Of a stretch of 34,405 bases of DNA, positions 14,280 through 23,690 are shown piece by piece. Position numbers and translations under genes: made by a program. Source of the DNA: an uncultured Clostridia bacterium (GTDB taxonomy: Bacteria; Bacillota; Clostridia; Oscillospirales; UBA644); assembly GCA_944386295.1 (NCBI GenBank), contig CALXAO010000096.1:1-34405 (forward strand), given 5' to 3'. The stretch's first letter is position 1; every line of letters begins with the position of its first letter. The notes beneath the pieces are model-generated. The model made no database searches. It had not been told where the DNA came from and saw only the letters and a list, made by a program, of their open reading frames with translations.

Positions 14280-16027
14280 TTAAAACCCTTGCCAAACAAG
14301 TCAAAGAATATTGGAAAGCATCCGTGGCCACACCGCTGTTCATGATTTTGGAAGTGATTTTGGAGACAATTATTCCTCTTCTGATGGCTTCTATGATTGA
14401 CGATGGAGTGGAAAAAGGAGACATGGGGCATATTCTGCGGATTGGCGCCTGGATGGCTGTCTGCGCTGCGGGCGGTTTGTTTGCCGGCGTGATGGGCGGC
14501 AAATATGGGGCTAGAGCTTCTACCGGCTTTGCTCGCAATTTGCGGCAGGCTATGTTTGAGAATATCCAGACGTTTTCCTTTGCTAATATTGATCGATTCA
14601 GTACGGCAAGTTTGGTAACCCGCCTGACTACTGACGTAACTGTTTTACAGGACGCGTATCAGATGATTTTGCGGATGTTTACCCGAGCTCCCGCTAGTCT
14701 GCTCTGCGCTATGGTAATGGCATTTACCATTAGTCCCAAGTTGGCCAGCATTTATCTGGGCGCCTGCCTAGGGCTTGGTGTTTGCTTGTTTTTTATTATG
14801 AAGCGGGCTACAAAGTACTTCCAGCAGGCTTTTCCCAAATATGATGACATGAATGCCTCGGTGCAGGAAAATGTGTCAGCGGTGCGGGTTGTTAAGGCTT
14901 ATGTCCGGGAGGACTACGAGACGAAAAAGTTCCGTAAAACCAGTGAAAATATTAGCAAAATTTTTACTAAGGCTGAACGGAGTCTGTCTTATAATTCTCC
15001 TCTGATGATGCTGGCTGTTTATAGCTGTATTCTGCTGATCAGCTGGGTGGGGGCGAAAATGATTGTTGTAGGGGATCTAACCACCGGGAATCTTGCCAGT
15101 TTACTGACTTACTGCATAAATATTCTTATGAGTCTTATGATGCTGTCCATGATTTTTGTCATGGTTACTATGTCGGCTGCGTCTGCTCGCCGGATTGCAG
15201 AGGTTCTTAATGAAACTAGCAGTTTGCAGAATCCTTCCGTTCCTGATTTCGATATTCCCGATGGAAGTATCCGATTTGACCGGGTTCGGTTTTCCTATCA
15301 TGCGACCAGCGAAGAACCAGTACTTAAGGATATTAACTTGTCGGTTCGGTCGGGGGAAACCATTGGTATTATTGGGGGAACAGGTAGCGCTAAGACCAGT
15401 CTGGTAAATCTGATCAGCCGTTTGTATGATGTGTCGGAGGGTACGGTGTTTGTAGGGGGGAAGGACGTGCGGACTTATGATCTGGAAACCTTGCGCTCTC
15501 AGGTAGCGGTCGTTCTCCAGAAAAATGTGTTATTTTCCGGTACGATTTTGGAAAATCTTCGATGGGGGAATCCCGATGCCACAGAGGAAGAATGCCGTCA
15601 GGCCTGCCTGCTGGCCTGTGCTGACGAGTTTATCCAGCGAATGCCCGACGGGTACCATACCCGCATTGAACAGGGAGGGACCAATGTGTCAGGCGGACAG
15701 AAACAGCGGCTTTGTATTGCTCGGGCTTTGCTGAAAAAGCCAAAGATTTTAATTCTGGATGATTCCACCAGTGCTGTGGATACTGCTACCGATGCGAAAA
15801 TTCGCAAAGCTTTTACAGAAGAGATCCCAGATACTACAAAAATTATTATTGCACAGCGAATTTCCAGCGTGCAGCATGCCGATCGAATTGTAGTGATGGA
15901 TAATGGGTCCATAGATGGGATCGGCACCCATGAACAGCTGTTGAAAACCAATGCTATTTATCAAGAGGTTTATGCATCTCAGACTGGCGGCAGCGGTGAT
16001 TTTGATGAGAACGGAGGGGAACAGTAA
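14276..16027 (+). CDS. ABC exporter subunit 1 (degenerate-site half)
   Basis: A 583-residue half-transporter: an N-terminal six-helix exporter domain (~1-310) and a C-terminal ATPase domain. Walker A is GGTGSAKTS (about 365-373), with Ala replacing the invariant Gly before Lys. The signature is VSGGQKQR (near 471), and Walker B is LILDDSTSAVD (near 492), with Asp in place of the catalytic Glu. These changes are usual in the first subunit of heterodimeric Firmicute exporters (YfiB/LmrC type), which keep one hydrolysing site and one degenerate site. It overlaps the MarR gene by 4 nt and its partner by 1 nt, so the proteins are translationally coupled and should assemble 1:1. Likely exports a drug or other lipophilic compound. 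Confidence 0.92.
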   Translation: MIKTLAKQVKEYWKASVATPLFMILEVILETIIPLLMASMIDDGVEKGDMGHILRIGAWMAVCAAGGLFAGVMGGKYGARASTGFARNLRQAMFENIQTFSFANIDRFSTASLVTRLTTDVTVLQDAYQMILRMFTRAPASLLCAMVMAFTISPKLASIYLGACLGLGVCLFFIMKRATKYFQQAFPKYDDMNASVQENVSAVRVVKAYVREDYETKKFRKTSENISKIFTKAERSLSYNSPLMMLAVYSCILLISWVGAKMIVVGDLTTGNLASLLTYCINILMSLMMLSMIFVMVTMSAASARRIAEVLNETSSLQNPSVPDFDIPDGSIRFDRVRFSYHATSEEPVLKDINLSVRSGETIGIIGGTGSAKTSLVNLISRLYDVSEGTVFVGGKDVRTYDLETLRSQVAVVLQKNVLFSGTILENLRWGNPDATEEECRQACLLACADEFIQRMPDGYHTRIEQGGTNVSGGQKQRLCIARALLKKPKILILDDSTSAVDTATDAKIRKAFTEEIPDTTKIIIAQRISSVQHADRIVVMDNGSIDGIGTHEQLLKTNAIYQEVYASQTGGSGDFDENGGEQ

Positions 16028-17943
16028 TGCCTGGACCTATGATGCGCGGCCCCGGTCCCCGAGGGCTAAAATCCCAGGTGGCCCATCCCGGAAAGGTGTT
16101 TTTTCGACTGATACGCTATCTGATGGCCCATTATTGGTTTCAGTGGATTGTAGTGGTGGCCTGTATTGTAATCGGTGTACTTGCCAACGTGCAGGGCACT
16201 CTGTTTACTCGTACGCTGATTGACGATTACATTACGCCGCTTTTGTCAACAGAAACGCCGGATTTTGGGCCGCTGGCAGGGGCAATTCTTCGTGTGGCTC
16301 TGTTCTATGGTATAGGGATTCTGGCCAATTTTATTCAAGCAAGACTGATGATCCGAATTACCCAGGGAACGATGCGGAACATGCGGGATGATTTGTTCAG
16401 TCACATGGAAACTCTGCCAATCCGATATTTTGATACCCATGCTCATGGGGATATTATGTCGATTTACACCAACGATATTGATACCTTACGGCAAATGATT
16501 TCCCAAAGCATTCCTATGACTCTGGACTGTGTAATTACAGTGGCCAGCGTGCTGGTCAGCATGATTCTGCTCAGTGTGCCTCTGACGGCAGTGTCTCTAA
16601 TAATGATTGCCCTGATGCTGATTGCTACCAAAGTCCTTGCCGGGAAAAGTGGCAGTTATTTTGTTCGGCAACAGAAAGACTTGGGGGCGGTAAACGGCTA
16701 TATTGAAGAAATGATTGAGGGGCAGAAGGTGATTAAGGTTTTCTGCCATGAGGAAGCTTGTGTAGAAGATTTCCGGAAGCTGAACGATCAGTTGTTTCAC
16801 AGTGCCGACAATGCTCGGGCGTTTTCCAACGTGCTGGGGCCGGTTAATGCTCAATTGGGAAATTTAAGCTATGTGCTTTGTGCTATTGTAGGCGGCGGTT
16901 TGGCTTTGGGAGGCGTTGGCGGACTGACCCTTGGGGGGTTGGTCAGCTTTCTTACCTTCAGCAAAAACTTTAGCCGGCCCATCAATCAGATCAGTCAACA
17001 GTTGAATTCTGTGGTGATGGCACTGGCGGGTGCTGATCGGTTTTTCCGTTTGCTGGACGAAACGCCTGAAACAGACAACGGATATGTGACTCTGGTTAAT
17101 GCCCGGCGAAACGAGGATGGAAGCCTGAAGGAGACAGAGGCACGCACTGGGCTTTGGGCATGGAAGCATGTGCATCAGGCTGATGGGAGCGTAGATTATG
17201 TAGAACTGAAGGGGGCCGTAGTTTTTGACGGTGTGGATTTCGGTTATGATCCGGAAAAGATTGTATTGCATGATGTGCATCTGTATGCACAGCCGGGGCA
17301 AAAAATTGCTTTTGTTGGTTCTACCGGTGCGGGAAAAACTACTATTACCAACTTAATTAATCGGTTTTACGATATTCAGGACGGTAAAATTCGTTATGAC
17401 GGTATCAATATTAATAAAATACGCAAAAGCGATCTTCGTCGTTCCTTGGGTATTGTGCTGCAGGACACCCATTTATTTACCGGAACAGTGATGGAAAATA
17501 TTCGGTTCGGTAAGCTGGATGCCACTGACGAGGAAGTAATTGCTGCGGCAAAATTGGCCAATGCTGATGCCTTTATCCGGCGTCTGCCTGATGGATATCA
17601 GACGATGCTTACCGGAGACGGTAGCAATTTGAGTCAAGGACAGCGGCAACTACTGTCTATTGCCCGGGCGGCAGTTGCCGACCCTCCGGTGTTAATTCTT
17701 GATGAGGCAACCTCTTCTATTGATACCCGTACTGAGCGGATTGTGCAGGATGGTATGGATAAGCTGATGCAGGGACGGACTTCCTTTATTATTGCGCATC
17801 GACTATCCACGGTCCGAAACAGTGACTGTATTATGGTTTTGGAGCAGGGACGGATTGTGGAAAGGGGAACCCACGATCAGCTGATTGAGCAGGGCGGCCG
17901 GTATTATCAGCTGTATACCGGAAATGCCGCGAAACAAGCATGA
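16027..17943 (+). CDS. ABC exporter subunit 2 (catalytic half)
   Basis: A 638-residue half-transporter with an exporter membrane domain (~40-350), an extra ~50-residue linker (NARRNEDGSLKETEARTG and on) before the ATPase, and an ATPase domain. Walker A GSTGAGKTT (near 431) and Walker B LILDEATSSID (near 556, catalytic Glu present) are canonical; the signature is LSQGQRQ (near 534), with Gln where Gly is common. It pairs with the preceding half to form one active ATP site. Its ATG overlaps the partner's TAA by one base (TAATG), and its own TGA overlaps the GNAT start by 4 nt. The N-terminus is Pro/Gly-rich (MPGPMMRGPGPRG). Substrate unknown. Confidence 0.92.
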   Translation: MPGPMMRGPGPRGLKSQVAHPGKVFFRLIRYLMAHYWFQWIVVVACIVIGVLANVQGTLFTRTLIDDYITPLLSTETPDFGPLAGAILRVALFYGIGILANFIQARLMIRITQGTMRNMRDDLFSHMETLPIRYFDTHAHGDIMSIYTNDIDTLRQMISQSIPMTLDCVITVASVLVSMILLSVPLTAVSLIMIALMLIATKVLAGKSGSYFVRQQKDLGAVNGYIEEMIEGQKVIKVFCHEEACVEDFRKLNDQLFHSADNARAFSNVLGPVNAQLGNLSYVLCAIVGGGLALGGVGGLTLGGLVSFLTFSKNFSRPINQISQQLNSVVMALAGADRFFRLLDETPETDNGYVTLVNARRNEDGSLKETEARTGLWAWKHVHQADGSVDYVELKGAVVFDGVDFGYDPEKIVLHDVHLYAQPGQKIAFVGSTGAGKTTITNLINRFYDIQDGKIRYDGININKIRKSDLRRSLGIVLQDTHLFTGTVMENIRFGKLDATDEEVIAAAKLANADAFIRRLPDGYQTMLTGDGSNLSQGQRQLLSIARAAVADPPVLILDEATSSIDTRTERIVQDGMDKLMQGRTSFIIAHRLSTVRNSDCIMVLEQGRIVERGTHDQLIEQGGRYYQLYTGNAAKQA

Positions 17944-18740
17944 GGCCGCTTTTGGACAGCCGGTTGGATCGGCTGCGCTATGTGGACTTGCATTTGGAAC
18001 GGGACTGCCGACCGGTGCCGGATTTTCCCTTGCCGGCTGGGTTTCGGTTTGTTTTTTATCAGCCTGGAGACCGGGCGGCCTGGTTGGCGATTGAGCGTTC
18101 TGCCGGGGAAATTCTGGATGAAACTGAAGGTGCGGAGGCCTGGGCAGAATATTTTGGTTCTTGGGAAAACCGTCTTTCCGCGCAGATGTTGTTTGTGGAG
18201 GATGCCTCCGGGGAAAAGGTCGCCACTGCCACCGCCTGGTTTCATCCGGAAATTTCTGCGTCCGAAGGTGTTCTCCATTGGGTTGCGGTTCGTCGGCCGG
18301 ACCAGGGAAAGGGCTTAGCCCGTCCGCTGATTGCACGGACCCTGGATCTTTTGCGATCTTTTGGGTTGGACCGGATTCAGCTGCATACCCAGACTACGAC
18401 CTGGCTGGCCGTGATGCTGTATCTGGATTTTGGGTTCCGGCCTACAGCGGAAAATGCCCGAACTGGGCGGGAAGGCTATCAGATTCTTCGGACTCTGACT
18501 GAACATCCTGCTTTAGCGGACTTTCCACCTCTGCCCGAAAACTCTCTGTGGGATCCGGCTACCGTAGCAGTGGAAGAATTTTTGAAGAACCGGTACGGCA
18601 GCTTGCCGCCCTGCAAGGTTTGGCAGACCGGTCCGAAAAAGAGGTATCGCTTTTTGCAGGAGGGTGTTTTGTGGGAAGGAACCTATCAGTTTTCCTCCGA
18701 TGGGGCTGTTGTTCTTGCGGAACCTTTGATCTTAAGCTGA
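17940..18740 (+). CDS. GNAT family N-acetyltransferase
   Basis: A 266-residue cytosolic acetyltransferase. The acetyl-CoA loop is VAVRRPDQGKGLARPL (near residues 117-132), followed by the fourth-strand region QLHTQTTTWLAVMLYLDFGF typical of GNAT. The final ~75 residues extend beyond the usual fold and do not resemble a domain I know. The gene overlaps the ABC exporter by ATGA and so belongs to the MarR-controlled operon; chemical modification plus export would make a two-layer defence against one toxic compound, but this is inference. No terminator is obvious after it; a new promoter lies about 60 bp downstream. Confidence 0.85.
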   Translation: MRPLLDSRLDRLRYVDLHLERDCRPVPDFPLPAGFRFVFYQPGDRAAWLAIERSAGEILDETEGAEAWAEYFGSWENRLSAQMLFVEDASGEKVATATAWFHPEISASEGVLHWVAVRRPDQGKGLARPLIARTLDLLRSFGLDRIQLHTQTTTWLAVMLYLDFGFRPTAENARTGREGYQILRTLTEHPALADFPPLPENSLWDPATVAVEEFLKNRYGSLPPCKVWQTGPKKRYRFLQEGVLWEGTYQFSSDGAVVLAEPLILS

Positions 18741-18802
18741 CAGATTTGGAAATTTTTTTTAAGGAAAGACGCTGGGAATTTCCGAACAATCCAAAAAAAC
18801 TC

Positions 18803-18831
18803 TTGCAAACGGTCGAAAAATATGGTATACT
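18803..18831 (+). promoter_or_regulatory. Promoter of the secreted-protein/acetyltransferase pair
   Basis: TTGCAA (18803-18808), a 17-bp spacer and TATACT (18826-18831) preceded by TGG (extended -10). Confidence 0.75.
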
Positions 18832-18895
18832 GAAAACAAACAGAATTTTCTTTTTGGAATAAAACCACCTATGATTTCCCAGAAAGGATGGTCTT

Positions 18896-20536
18896 ATGAA
18901 ACGGTTTTGTTCTTTTCTGCTGGCCCTGACAGCAGTACTGACCCTGCTTCTTCCCCTGTCGGCCGAATCGGAAGAGAGTCTGCGGGACAGACTGCGGGCC
19001 ACCATTCCGGAGACTTTTGCCTTGCAAACGCATGGGGCGGTGGAGCCTTGGCTGGATTACTGGATGGAAACCAATCCCAAGATGCGGGAAAACGAAATGA
19101 TGGAACTGTGCTTTTACAGTTATCTGCGAGCCTTTGATTTTACCCGACAACAGTTTGATGAGGCGATGGCTGCCGACCCGGAATATGCGGCAACAGTGAA
19201 CGGTGACGCCTTGTGGGAGCTGTATTTGTCGCTGTATTCCTATTTAGATGAATATCCCTATTATCCTAGCCCTCCTATTCTGAAGCCCACAGAGGACAGT
19301 GACGTGCGCTTTGAGATGGATCTGGAATACGAATACCGCTATATCCGCTTTACCTCTGCGGCTCGGACGATTGATCTTACAGAGTTGTTTGAGCAGTACT
19401 TATCTACAGAGGAAGCGTTTGTATTTCGGGGTGACAAGGCCTATGCTACCGATGGAACCTTCATTTATGCAGGGGATCATTTTTCCTATGACCGGAGCGA
19501 TTACGATTCTTTTTATTATCTGATGCGAGGTACGGTTCTTGATACATTGCCTGACAGCGCGGAAGGGCTGTTGACCCCGTTGCAGGAACAGCCAGATGAT
19601 ACTTTGGTGCGTTTGCCGGACGAGGAAGGTTATTTATATACTGATTACACAAACAACCGGATTATGCGCTGTAATGCCGATGGAGGAAATGAAACAGTCT
19701 TTTACGAGGGCCGGGACCTGCTCATCGGAACGGGACTTACGGTGGATCGGAATGGAAACATTTCCTTTCGGTGCAGCTATGATTACAGTTATGATACCTC
19801 TTTGGGAACCTGGGTGTCCCGGGTAGGGGTTTGTGTGCTGAATCGGCATGGCGGGGTTCTCAAGCTGATTCCTGGAGCATCGGAGCTGGTGTATTACGAC
19901 GATCCGGAGCTGGTCCGGGGCATGGCGATTGCCGCCGGACATACCTATGAAGAGGGCGATCTGAATGTGCGCAATATTATTAGCCTGACTACCGGACAGA
20001 TTATTGGGGTTATTGACGGCAATCAGAATGTGAACGTGTCATCTTTTGCCTATTCCCACGCAGTGTCTCTTTATGCATCTTGTCTGGCTGAATGTTATAC
20101 CGAATATCTGGGGGAGGGCAAATATTCTCGCCGGGTGGAGGTGTATCAGCTGGAGAATATGGAATATTTGTATACGCTGACGATTTCCAATTCCTCCAAA
20201 GACGGTGTGTTCCGAGTGTTGTCGGTTTCAGAGGATGGAACAAAAATCAAACTGTTTTTTTCCATTCCGGGGGCAGATGGGCGGACGGTGTCCGGGGTGT
20301 TCCCTATTGATCTGAAGCCCCTTTTGGCTGAGGAAGATGCGAACGAACCGCAGGTGCCGGATTATCCTTCTTATTCGGGCAATTATATTGATGGCCCGGT
20401 AGTTAAGGACGGGATTGAGTCCTTTATCAACACTTCTGCTCAGGCGTCTCTGTTTTTGAAAATTGTATGTGGTGCCCTGGTTTTTTTGATTGTAGGCACG
20501 ACGCTGTTTCTAATCAACGAGATTCGTAAAACCTGA
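18896..20536 (+). CDS. Membrane-anchored extracellular protein of unknown function
   Basis: I do not recognise this 546-residue protein. Residues 1-23 are a signal peptide (MKRFCSFLLALTAVLTLLLP, then SAES), and a C-terminal helix (KIVCGALVFLIVGTTLFLI) followed by NEIRKT would anchor it with the bulk outside the cell. The first ~200 residues are Glu/Tyr-rich and probably helical. The middle (~235-400) has strand-turn repeats such as EGYLYTDYTNNRIMRCNADG and LTVDRNGNISFR, reminiscent of NHL or beta-propeller blades. The ATG at 18896 follows AAAGGA by 7 nt. An O-acetyltransferase gene follows after 11 bp, with its ribosome binding site overlapping this stop. Surface sensing or polysaccharide binding are possible roles, without proof. 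Confidence 0.8.
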   Translation: MKRFCSFLLALTAVLTLLLPLSAESEESLRDRLRATIPETFALQTHGAVEPWLDYWMETNPKMRENEMMELCFYSYLRAFDFTRQQFDEAMAADPEYAATVNGDALWELYLSLYSYLDEYPYYPSPPILKPTEDSDVRFEMDLEYEYRYIRFTSAARTIDLTELFEQYLSTEEAFVFRGDKAYATDGTFIYAGDHFSYDRSDYDSFYYLMRGTVLDTLPDSAEGLLTPLQEQPDDTLVRLPDEEGYLYTDYTNNRIMRCNADGGNETVFYEGRDLLIGTGLTVDRNGNISFRCSYDYSYDTSLGTWVSRVGVCVLNRHGGVLKLIPGASELVYYDDPELVRGMAIAAGHTYEEGDLNVRNIISLTTGQIIGVIDGNQNVNVSSFAYSHAVSLYASCLAECYTEYLGEGKYSRRVEVYQLENMEYLYTLTISNSSKDGVFRVLSVSEDGTKIKLFFSIPGADGRTVSGVFPIDLKPLLAEEDANEPQVPDYPSYSGNYIDGPVVKDGIESFINTSAQASLFLKIVCGALVFLIVGTTLFLINEIRKT

Positions 20537-20547
20537 GGGAGGCTTTT

Positions 20548-21147
20548 ATGGAAAAAAAACCTGCAGTACCCTTAAACTGTTATTTTCAGGGTTGCTATAA
20601 TCCGAAATTTGAAGCAGAAATTGCTAAAGGAAAAGAACAGTGTTACCGGTACAATCAGCTGTCACCTAATGATCGGGTGGGTCAGCGGACAATTCTGGAA
20701 AAGCTGTTGGGAAGCATGGGAAAAGATACTGTAATTACCCCTCCCTTTTGGTGTGATTACGGTTACAATATTACTGTGGGCGATTTTTTTTATTCCAACC
20801 ACAATTTGATTATTACCGACGGGGCCCGGGTTACTTTTGGCGATCATGTGTTTATTGCCCCCAACTGCTGTTTTACCACAGCCGAGCATGCTCTTGATCC
20901 GGAACAGAGAAAGGCTGGTATAGAACTGGCTAAGCCGATTACGGTAGGGAACAATGTTTGGATTGGGGCGGGTTCCGTGATTCTGGCCGGCGTCACTATT
21001 GGGGATAATTCGGTTATCGGTGCTGGCAGTGTGGTAAAAAAGTCCATCCCAGCCAATGTGATTGCGGTGGGAGTGCCCTGCCGGGTTCTGCGGGAAATTA
21101 CTGCAGCAGATAGAGACCGTTATCCCTTGTATGAAGGCGGGTATTAA
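20548..21147 (+). CDS. Sugar O-acetyltransferase (maltose/galactoside acetyltransferase type)
   Basis: A 199-residue left-handed beta-helix acetyltransferase of the Maa/LacA family, which moves acetyl from acetyl-CoA to a sugar hydroxyl. The N-terminal helical region (YRYNQLSPNDRVGQRTILEKLLG) is family-typical. Hexapeptide repeats run from about residue 70, with FIAPNCCFTTAEHALD carrying the catalytic His (usually TAxHP, here EHAL). The last coils read VWIGAGSVILAGVTIGDNSVIGAGSVV and end in GVPCRVLREI. Functional units are normally trimers. It is co-transcribed with the surface protein upstream and ends in a strong terminator. Physiological substrate unknown; detoxification of non-metabolised sugars is the usual suggestion. 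Confidence 0.9.
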   Translation: MEKKPAVPLNCYFQGCYNPKFEAEIAKGKEQCYRYNQLSPNDRVGQRTILEKLLGSMGKDTVITPPFWCDYGYNITVGDFFYSNHNLIITDGARVTFGDHVFIAPNCCFTTAEHALDPEQRKAGIELAKPITVGNNVWIGAGSVILAGVTIGDNSVIGAGSVVKKSIPANVIAVGVPCRVLREITAADRDRYPLYEGGY

Positions 21148-21149
21148 AG

Positions 21150-21185
21150 AAGAACGCTTCCCGAAGAATCGGGGAGCGTTCTTTT
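21150..21185 (+). terminator. Intrinsic terminator
   Basis: A 14-bp stem beginning AAGAACGCTTCCCG (from 21150) and closing CGGGGAGCGTTCTT (to 21183) with one G-T pair, a 6-nt loop and a short T-run. Confidence 0.85.
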
Positions 21186-21255
21186 ATCAAAATGACGGGA
21201 AGATACCGGTTTTTATGAAAGTTCTTAGGTGTTGTTCCGAAAATTTTTTCTCCTC

Positions 21256-21284
21256 TTGACTTTTGTCGGAAAGTGTGGTATTCT
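21256..21284 (+). promoter_or_regulatory. Promoter of the MATE exporter
   Basis: TTGACT (21256-21261), a 17-bp spacer and TATTCT (21279-21284) with TGG before it (extended -10). Confidence 0.75.
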
Positions 21285-21321
21285 CTCGGTGAAAGAATAC
21301 ATCGAAAGGTGAGGATTTCCC

Positions 21322-22686
21322 ATGACCAGTACCTTGACAAAGGGGTCTCCTGCAAAAGTAATTCTGCTTTTTACCCTGCCGTTGTTTGTGGGAAACCTGT
21401 TTCAACAGCTGTATAACGCCGCGGATACGTTGATTGTCGGACGGACTGTGGGCGTGGATGCTTTGGGCGCAGTGGGCAGTGCCGGGGCGGTTCTGAATCT
21501 GATTTTGTGGTTTTCCAATGGAATTTCTGCAGGATGTACAATTATTCTGGCACAGCGTTTGGGGGCAGGGGACGAAAAAGGCATGCGCCGCAGCATTGCG
21601 GCAACCGCGCTTTTGTGCGGAGGAATGGCCCTGCTTATGACGGTATGTGTTACACCTTTTACCCGTACTCTGCTGATCTGGATGCGTACGCCTGAAGTAC
21701 AGCTGGATTATGCGGTCCAGTATTTGTTTGTGATTCTGTGCGGAACGGTGGTCTCGGTGGCTTTCAATGTGTTTACCAATCTGCTTCGGGCGTTGGGGGA
21801 CAGTCGGACTCCCCTTTGGTTTTTGATGGTGGCATGTGGGATTAATATTGTTCTGGATTTTGTCTTTATTCTCGGCTGCGGTATGGGGGTTGCCGGGGCA
21901 GCACTTGCTACAGTACTCGCTCAACTGGTGGCTTCCCTTGGATGTTTTGCGGTTATGCTTATAAAATATCCGGTTACGCATCTGAAAAAAGAGGATTGGC
22001 GTTTGTCTGGCAGGGAGATTCGACGGCATCTGGGGCTTGGGGTTCCCTTAGGTTTCCAGTATTCCATTATCGGCATTGGGATTCTAGCGCTTCAGGTTGT
22101 ATTGAACGGGTTGGGGAATGTGGCGGTGTCAGCGCAGACTGCTGCGGGGAAAGCGGAGGTGTTTGCTACCCTGCCTCTGAACTCTTTCGGCGCTACCATG
22201 GCTACCTATGCGGCCCAGAATTACGGAGCCCACAGTGTGTCCCGCATCCGGAAGGGCGTGCTGCAATGTTCCATTATGTCGGTGGCTTACAGTGTGGTGA
22301 CTGGGGCTGTCAGTTTTTTCTTTGGAAAAGAGTTGATTGCAATTTTTGTTGGCAATGAGGTTCCGGAAGTGGTTACCTACGGCAGCTATTATTTGAAGGT
22401 TGCCGGGATGTTCTATTTTACCCTAGCCCTGCTGTATATTTTGCGCAGTACTCTGCAGGGGCTTGGCAAGGGCGGGTTGACTACAGTGGCCGGAATTATG
22501 GAGTTAGTTATGCGGGTATTTGCCGCCTGGGTGCTTTCGGTTCCTTTCGGGTATTATGGGGCCTGTTGGGCCAGTCCTTTGGCTTGGGCGGGTGCGTTTT
22601 TTGCTCTTCTGATTTCCTATATTATTACCATGCGGAAACTGCACCAGCAGGAACTGGCGTGGGAAGCAGTTAAGGTTTCAAAGTAA
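21322..22686 (+). CDS. MATE family efflux transporter
   Basis: A 454-residue integral membrane protein of the MATE (MatE/DinF-NorM) family with about twelve helices in two similar halves. The N-terminal signature GNLFQQLYNAADTLIVGR is the family hallmark, and FNVFTNLLRALGDSRTPLW (first half) is mirrored by LYILRSTLQGLGKGGLTTV (second half). These proteins export cationic drugs or metabolites using a Na+ or H+ gradient. The ATG at 21322 has GAGG 7 nt upstream. It is monocistronic between its own promoter and a hairpin terminator. The substrate cannot be predicted. Confidence 0.94.
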   Translation: MTSTLTKGSPAKVILLFTLPLFVGNLFQQLYNAADTLIVGRTVGVDALGAVGSAGAVLNLILWFSNGISAGCTIILAQRLGAGDEKGMRRSIAATALLCGGMALLMTVCVTPFTRTLLIWMRTPEVQLDYAVQYLFVILCGTVVSVAFNVFTNLLRALGDSRTPLWFLMVACGINIVLDFVFILGCGMGVAGAALATVLAQLVASLGCFAVMLIKYPVTHLKKEDWRLSGREIRRHLGLGVPLGFQYSIIGIGILALQVVLNGLGNVAVSAQTAAGKAEVFATLPLNSFGATMATYAAQNYGAHSVSRIRKGVLQCSIMSVAYSVVTGAVSFFFGKELIAIFVGNEVPEVVTYGSYYLKVAGMFYFTLALLYILRSTLQGLGKGGLTTVAGIMELVMRVFAAWVLSVPFGYYGACWASPLAWAGAFFALLISYIITMRKLHQQELAWEAVKVSK

Positions 22687-22690
22687 TAAA

Positions 22691-22732
22691 AGAAATGCCT
22701 TTTTCTTATGAGAAAAGGGCATTTCTTTTATT
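22691..22732 (+). terminator. Intrinsic terminator of the MATE gene
   Basis: Stem AGAAATGCCTTTTTCT (22691-22706) with AGAAAAGGGCATTTCT (22711-22726), one T-G pair, a 4-nt loop and a T-rich tail. The tail end of the glutamate dehydrogenase remnant on the other strand runs into it. Confidence 0.88.
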
Positions 22733-22744
22733 TGTAAACTTAGA

Positions 22745-23690
22745 TCCAACCTCTGATTTGACCTCTTCCGCAACCTGGTTAATGGCAATGACATATGCGG
22801 TACCTCGCATATACAGATTTTTACTGACGGCAACATCATATACGTCCCGGAAGGCGGAGGTTGTCTTAGCTTTCATTTTTTTCCAAAACTTCTTCTTTGC
22901 TCCAGAAAATAGTTCATGTTGCACTGTACCTGCTCAAAGTGACTGCAGGTTACGCCACCGGCGTTGCACAGGAAGTCGTCGGGAACCGAGAAGATATTCT
23001 TTTTTTGATCAAAACATCGTAGTCCGGTGTAGTGAGCCCGTTGGCCTCCTCGCAGATGACTTTAGCTTGATTACTGATTTTTGCAAGGGGTTCGGGAATG
23101 CGCTGGTTTTCTAGGGCGCAAGGCAACAGAATATCCAAGTCCTGGGTAAATCCATTCGGTACCGGGTAGAATCTTGCAGTCCAGCTCCTGTGCCTTCGCA
23201 TTTCAATGGTTCCAAAGGAATCCTTGCAGAGCGCTATTTTTTCCACGTCAATGTCGTCTTCCTTGTAAAAGTATAGGCTGTTTTGTCTGCCTGATTCCAT
23301 CAGAAGATTGCCTTAATAGTTTCTCCTTGCATGGTATACAGACAGGCAGCGTATTCTGCTACGTTGCCAAATCCCTGGCAGGCTGGCGGTTGTTTTGCGA
23401 TATCCATGTTGAAGCTTTTCAGTGCTTCCCGAAGTGTGTAGAGGACACTGTAGCCAGTGACTTCTGTCCGTCCCAGAGATCTCCCCATTTCCACCGGTTT
23501 TCCGGTAATCATTTCGGGGTACCGTCCTCCGCAGATAGCTTCGTATTCATCCATCATTCACAACATATTCTGGCCGTTTGTCATGATGTCGGGTGCAGGA
23601 ACATCGGAAATCGGGCCAATATTTTTAGCAAGCTGCCAGACCAAATCCACGGCAAATCCGTTCCTGTTCACCCTTGGAGAGGTTGTGAGG
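22745..23690 (-). pseudogene. Glutamate dehydrogenase remnant (truncated, frameshifted)
   Basis: Minus-strand fragments read in order as a hexameric NAD(P)-glutamate dehydrogenase lacking roughly its first 120 residues: NLSKGEQERICRGF, then NIGPISDVPAPDIMTNGQN, MMDEYEAI, MITGKPVEMGRSLGRTEVTG, QGFGNVAEYAA, LPCALENQ, VICEEANGLTTPDYDV, PDDFLCNAGGVTCSHFEQVQ and TSAFRDVYDVAVSKNLYMRG. Lesions include a frameshift near 23640, a TGA at 23560-23558 where Trp is expected (NML*MMDEY), a shift near 23300, a shift at or near a 7-base T run on the plus strand (23000-23006), and shifts near 22900-22915. The natural C-terminus is lost in a neighbouring terminator. No promoter or start survives. The exact ends are approximate. 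An intact enzyme would link 2-oxoglutarate and glutamate. Confidence 0.9.
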
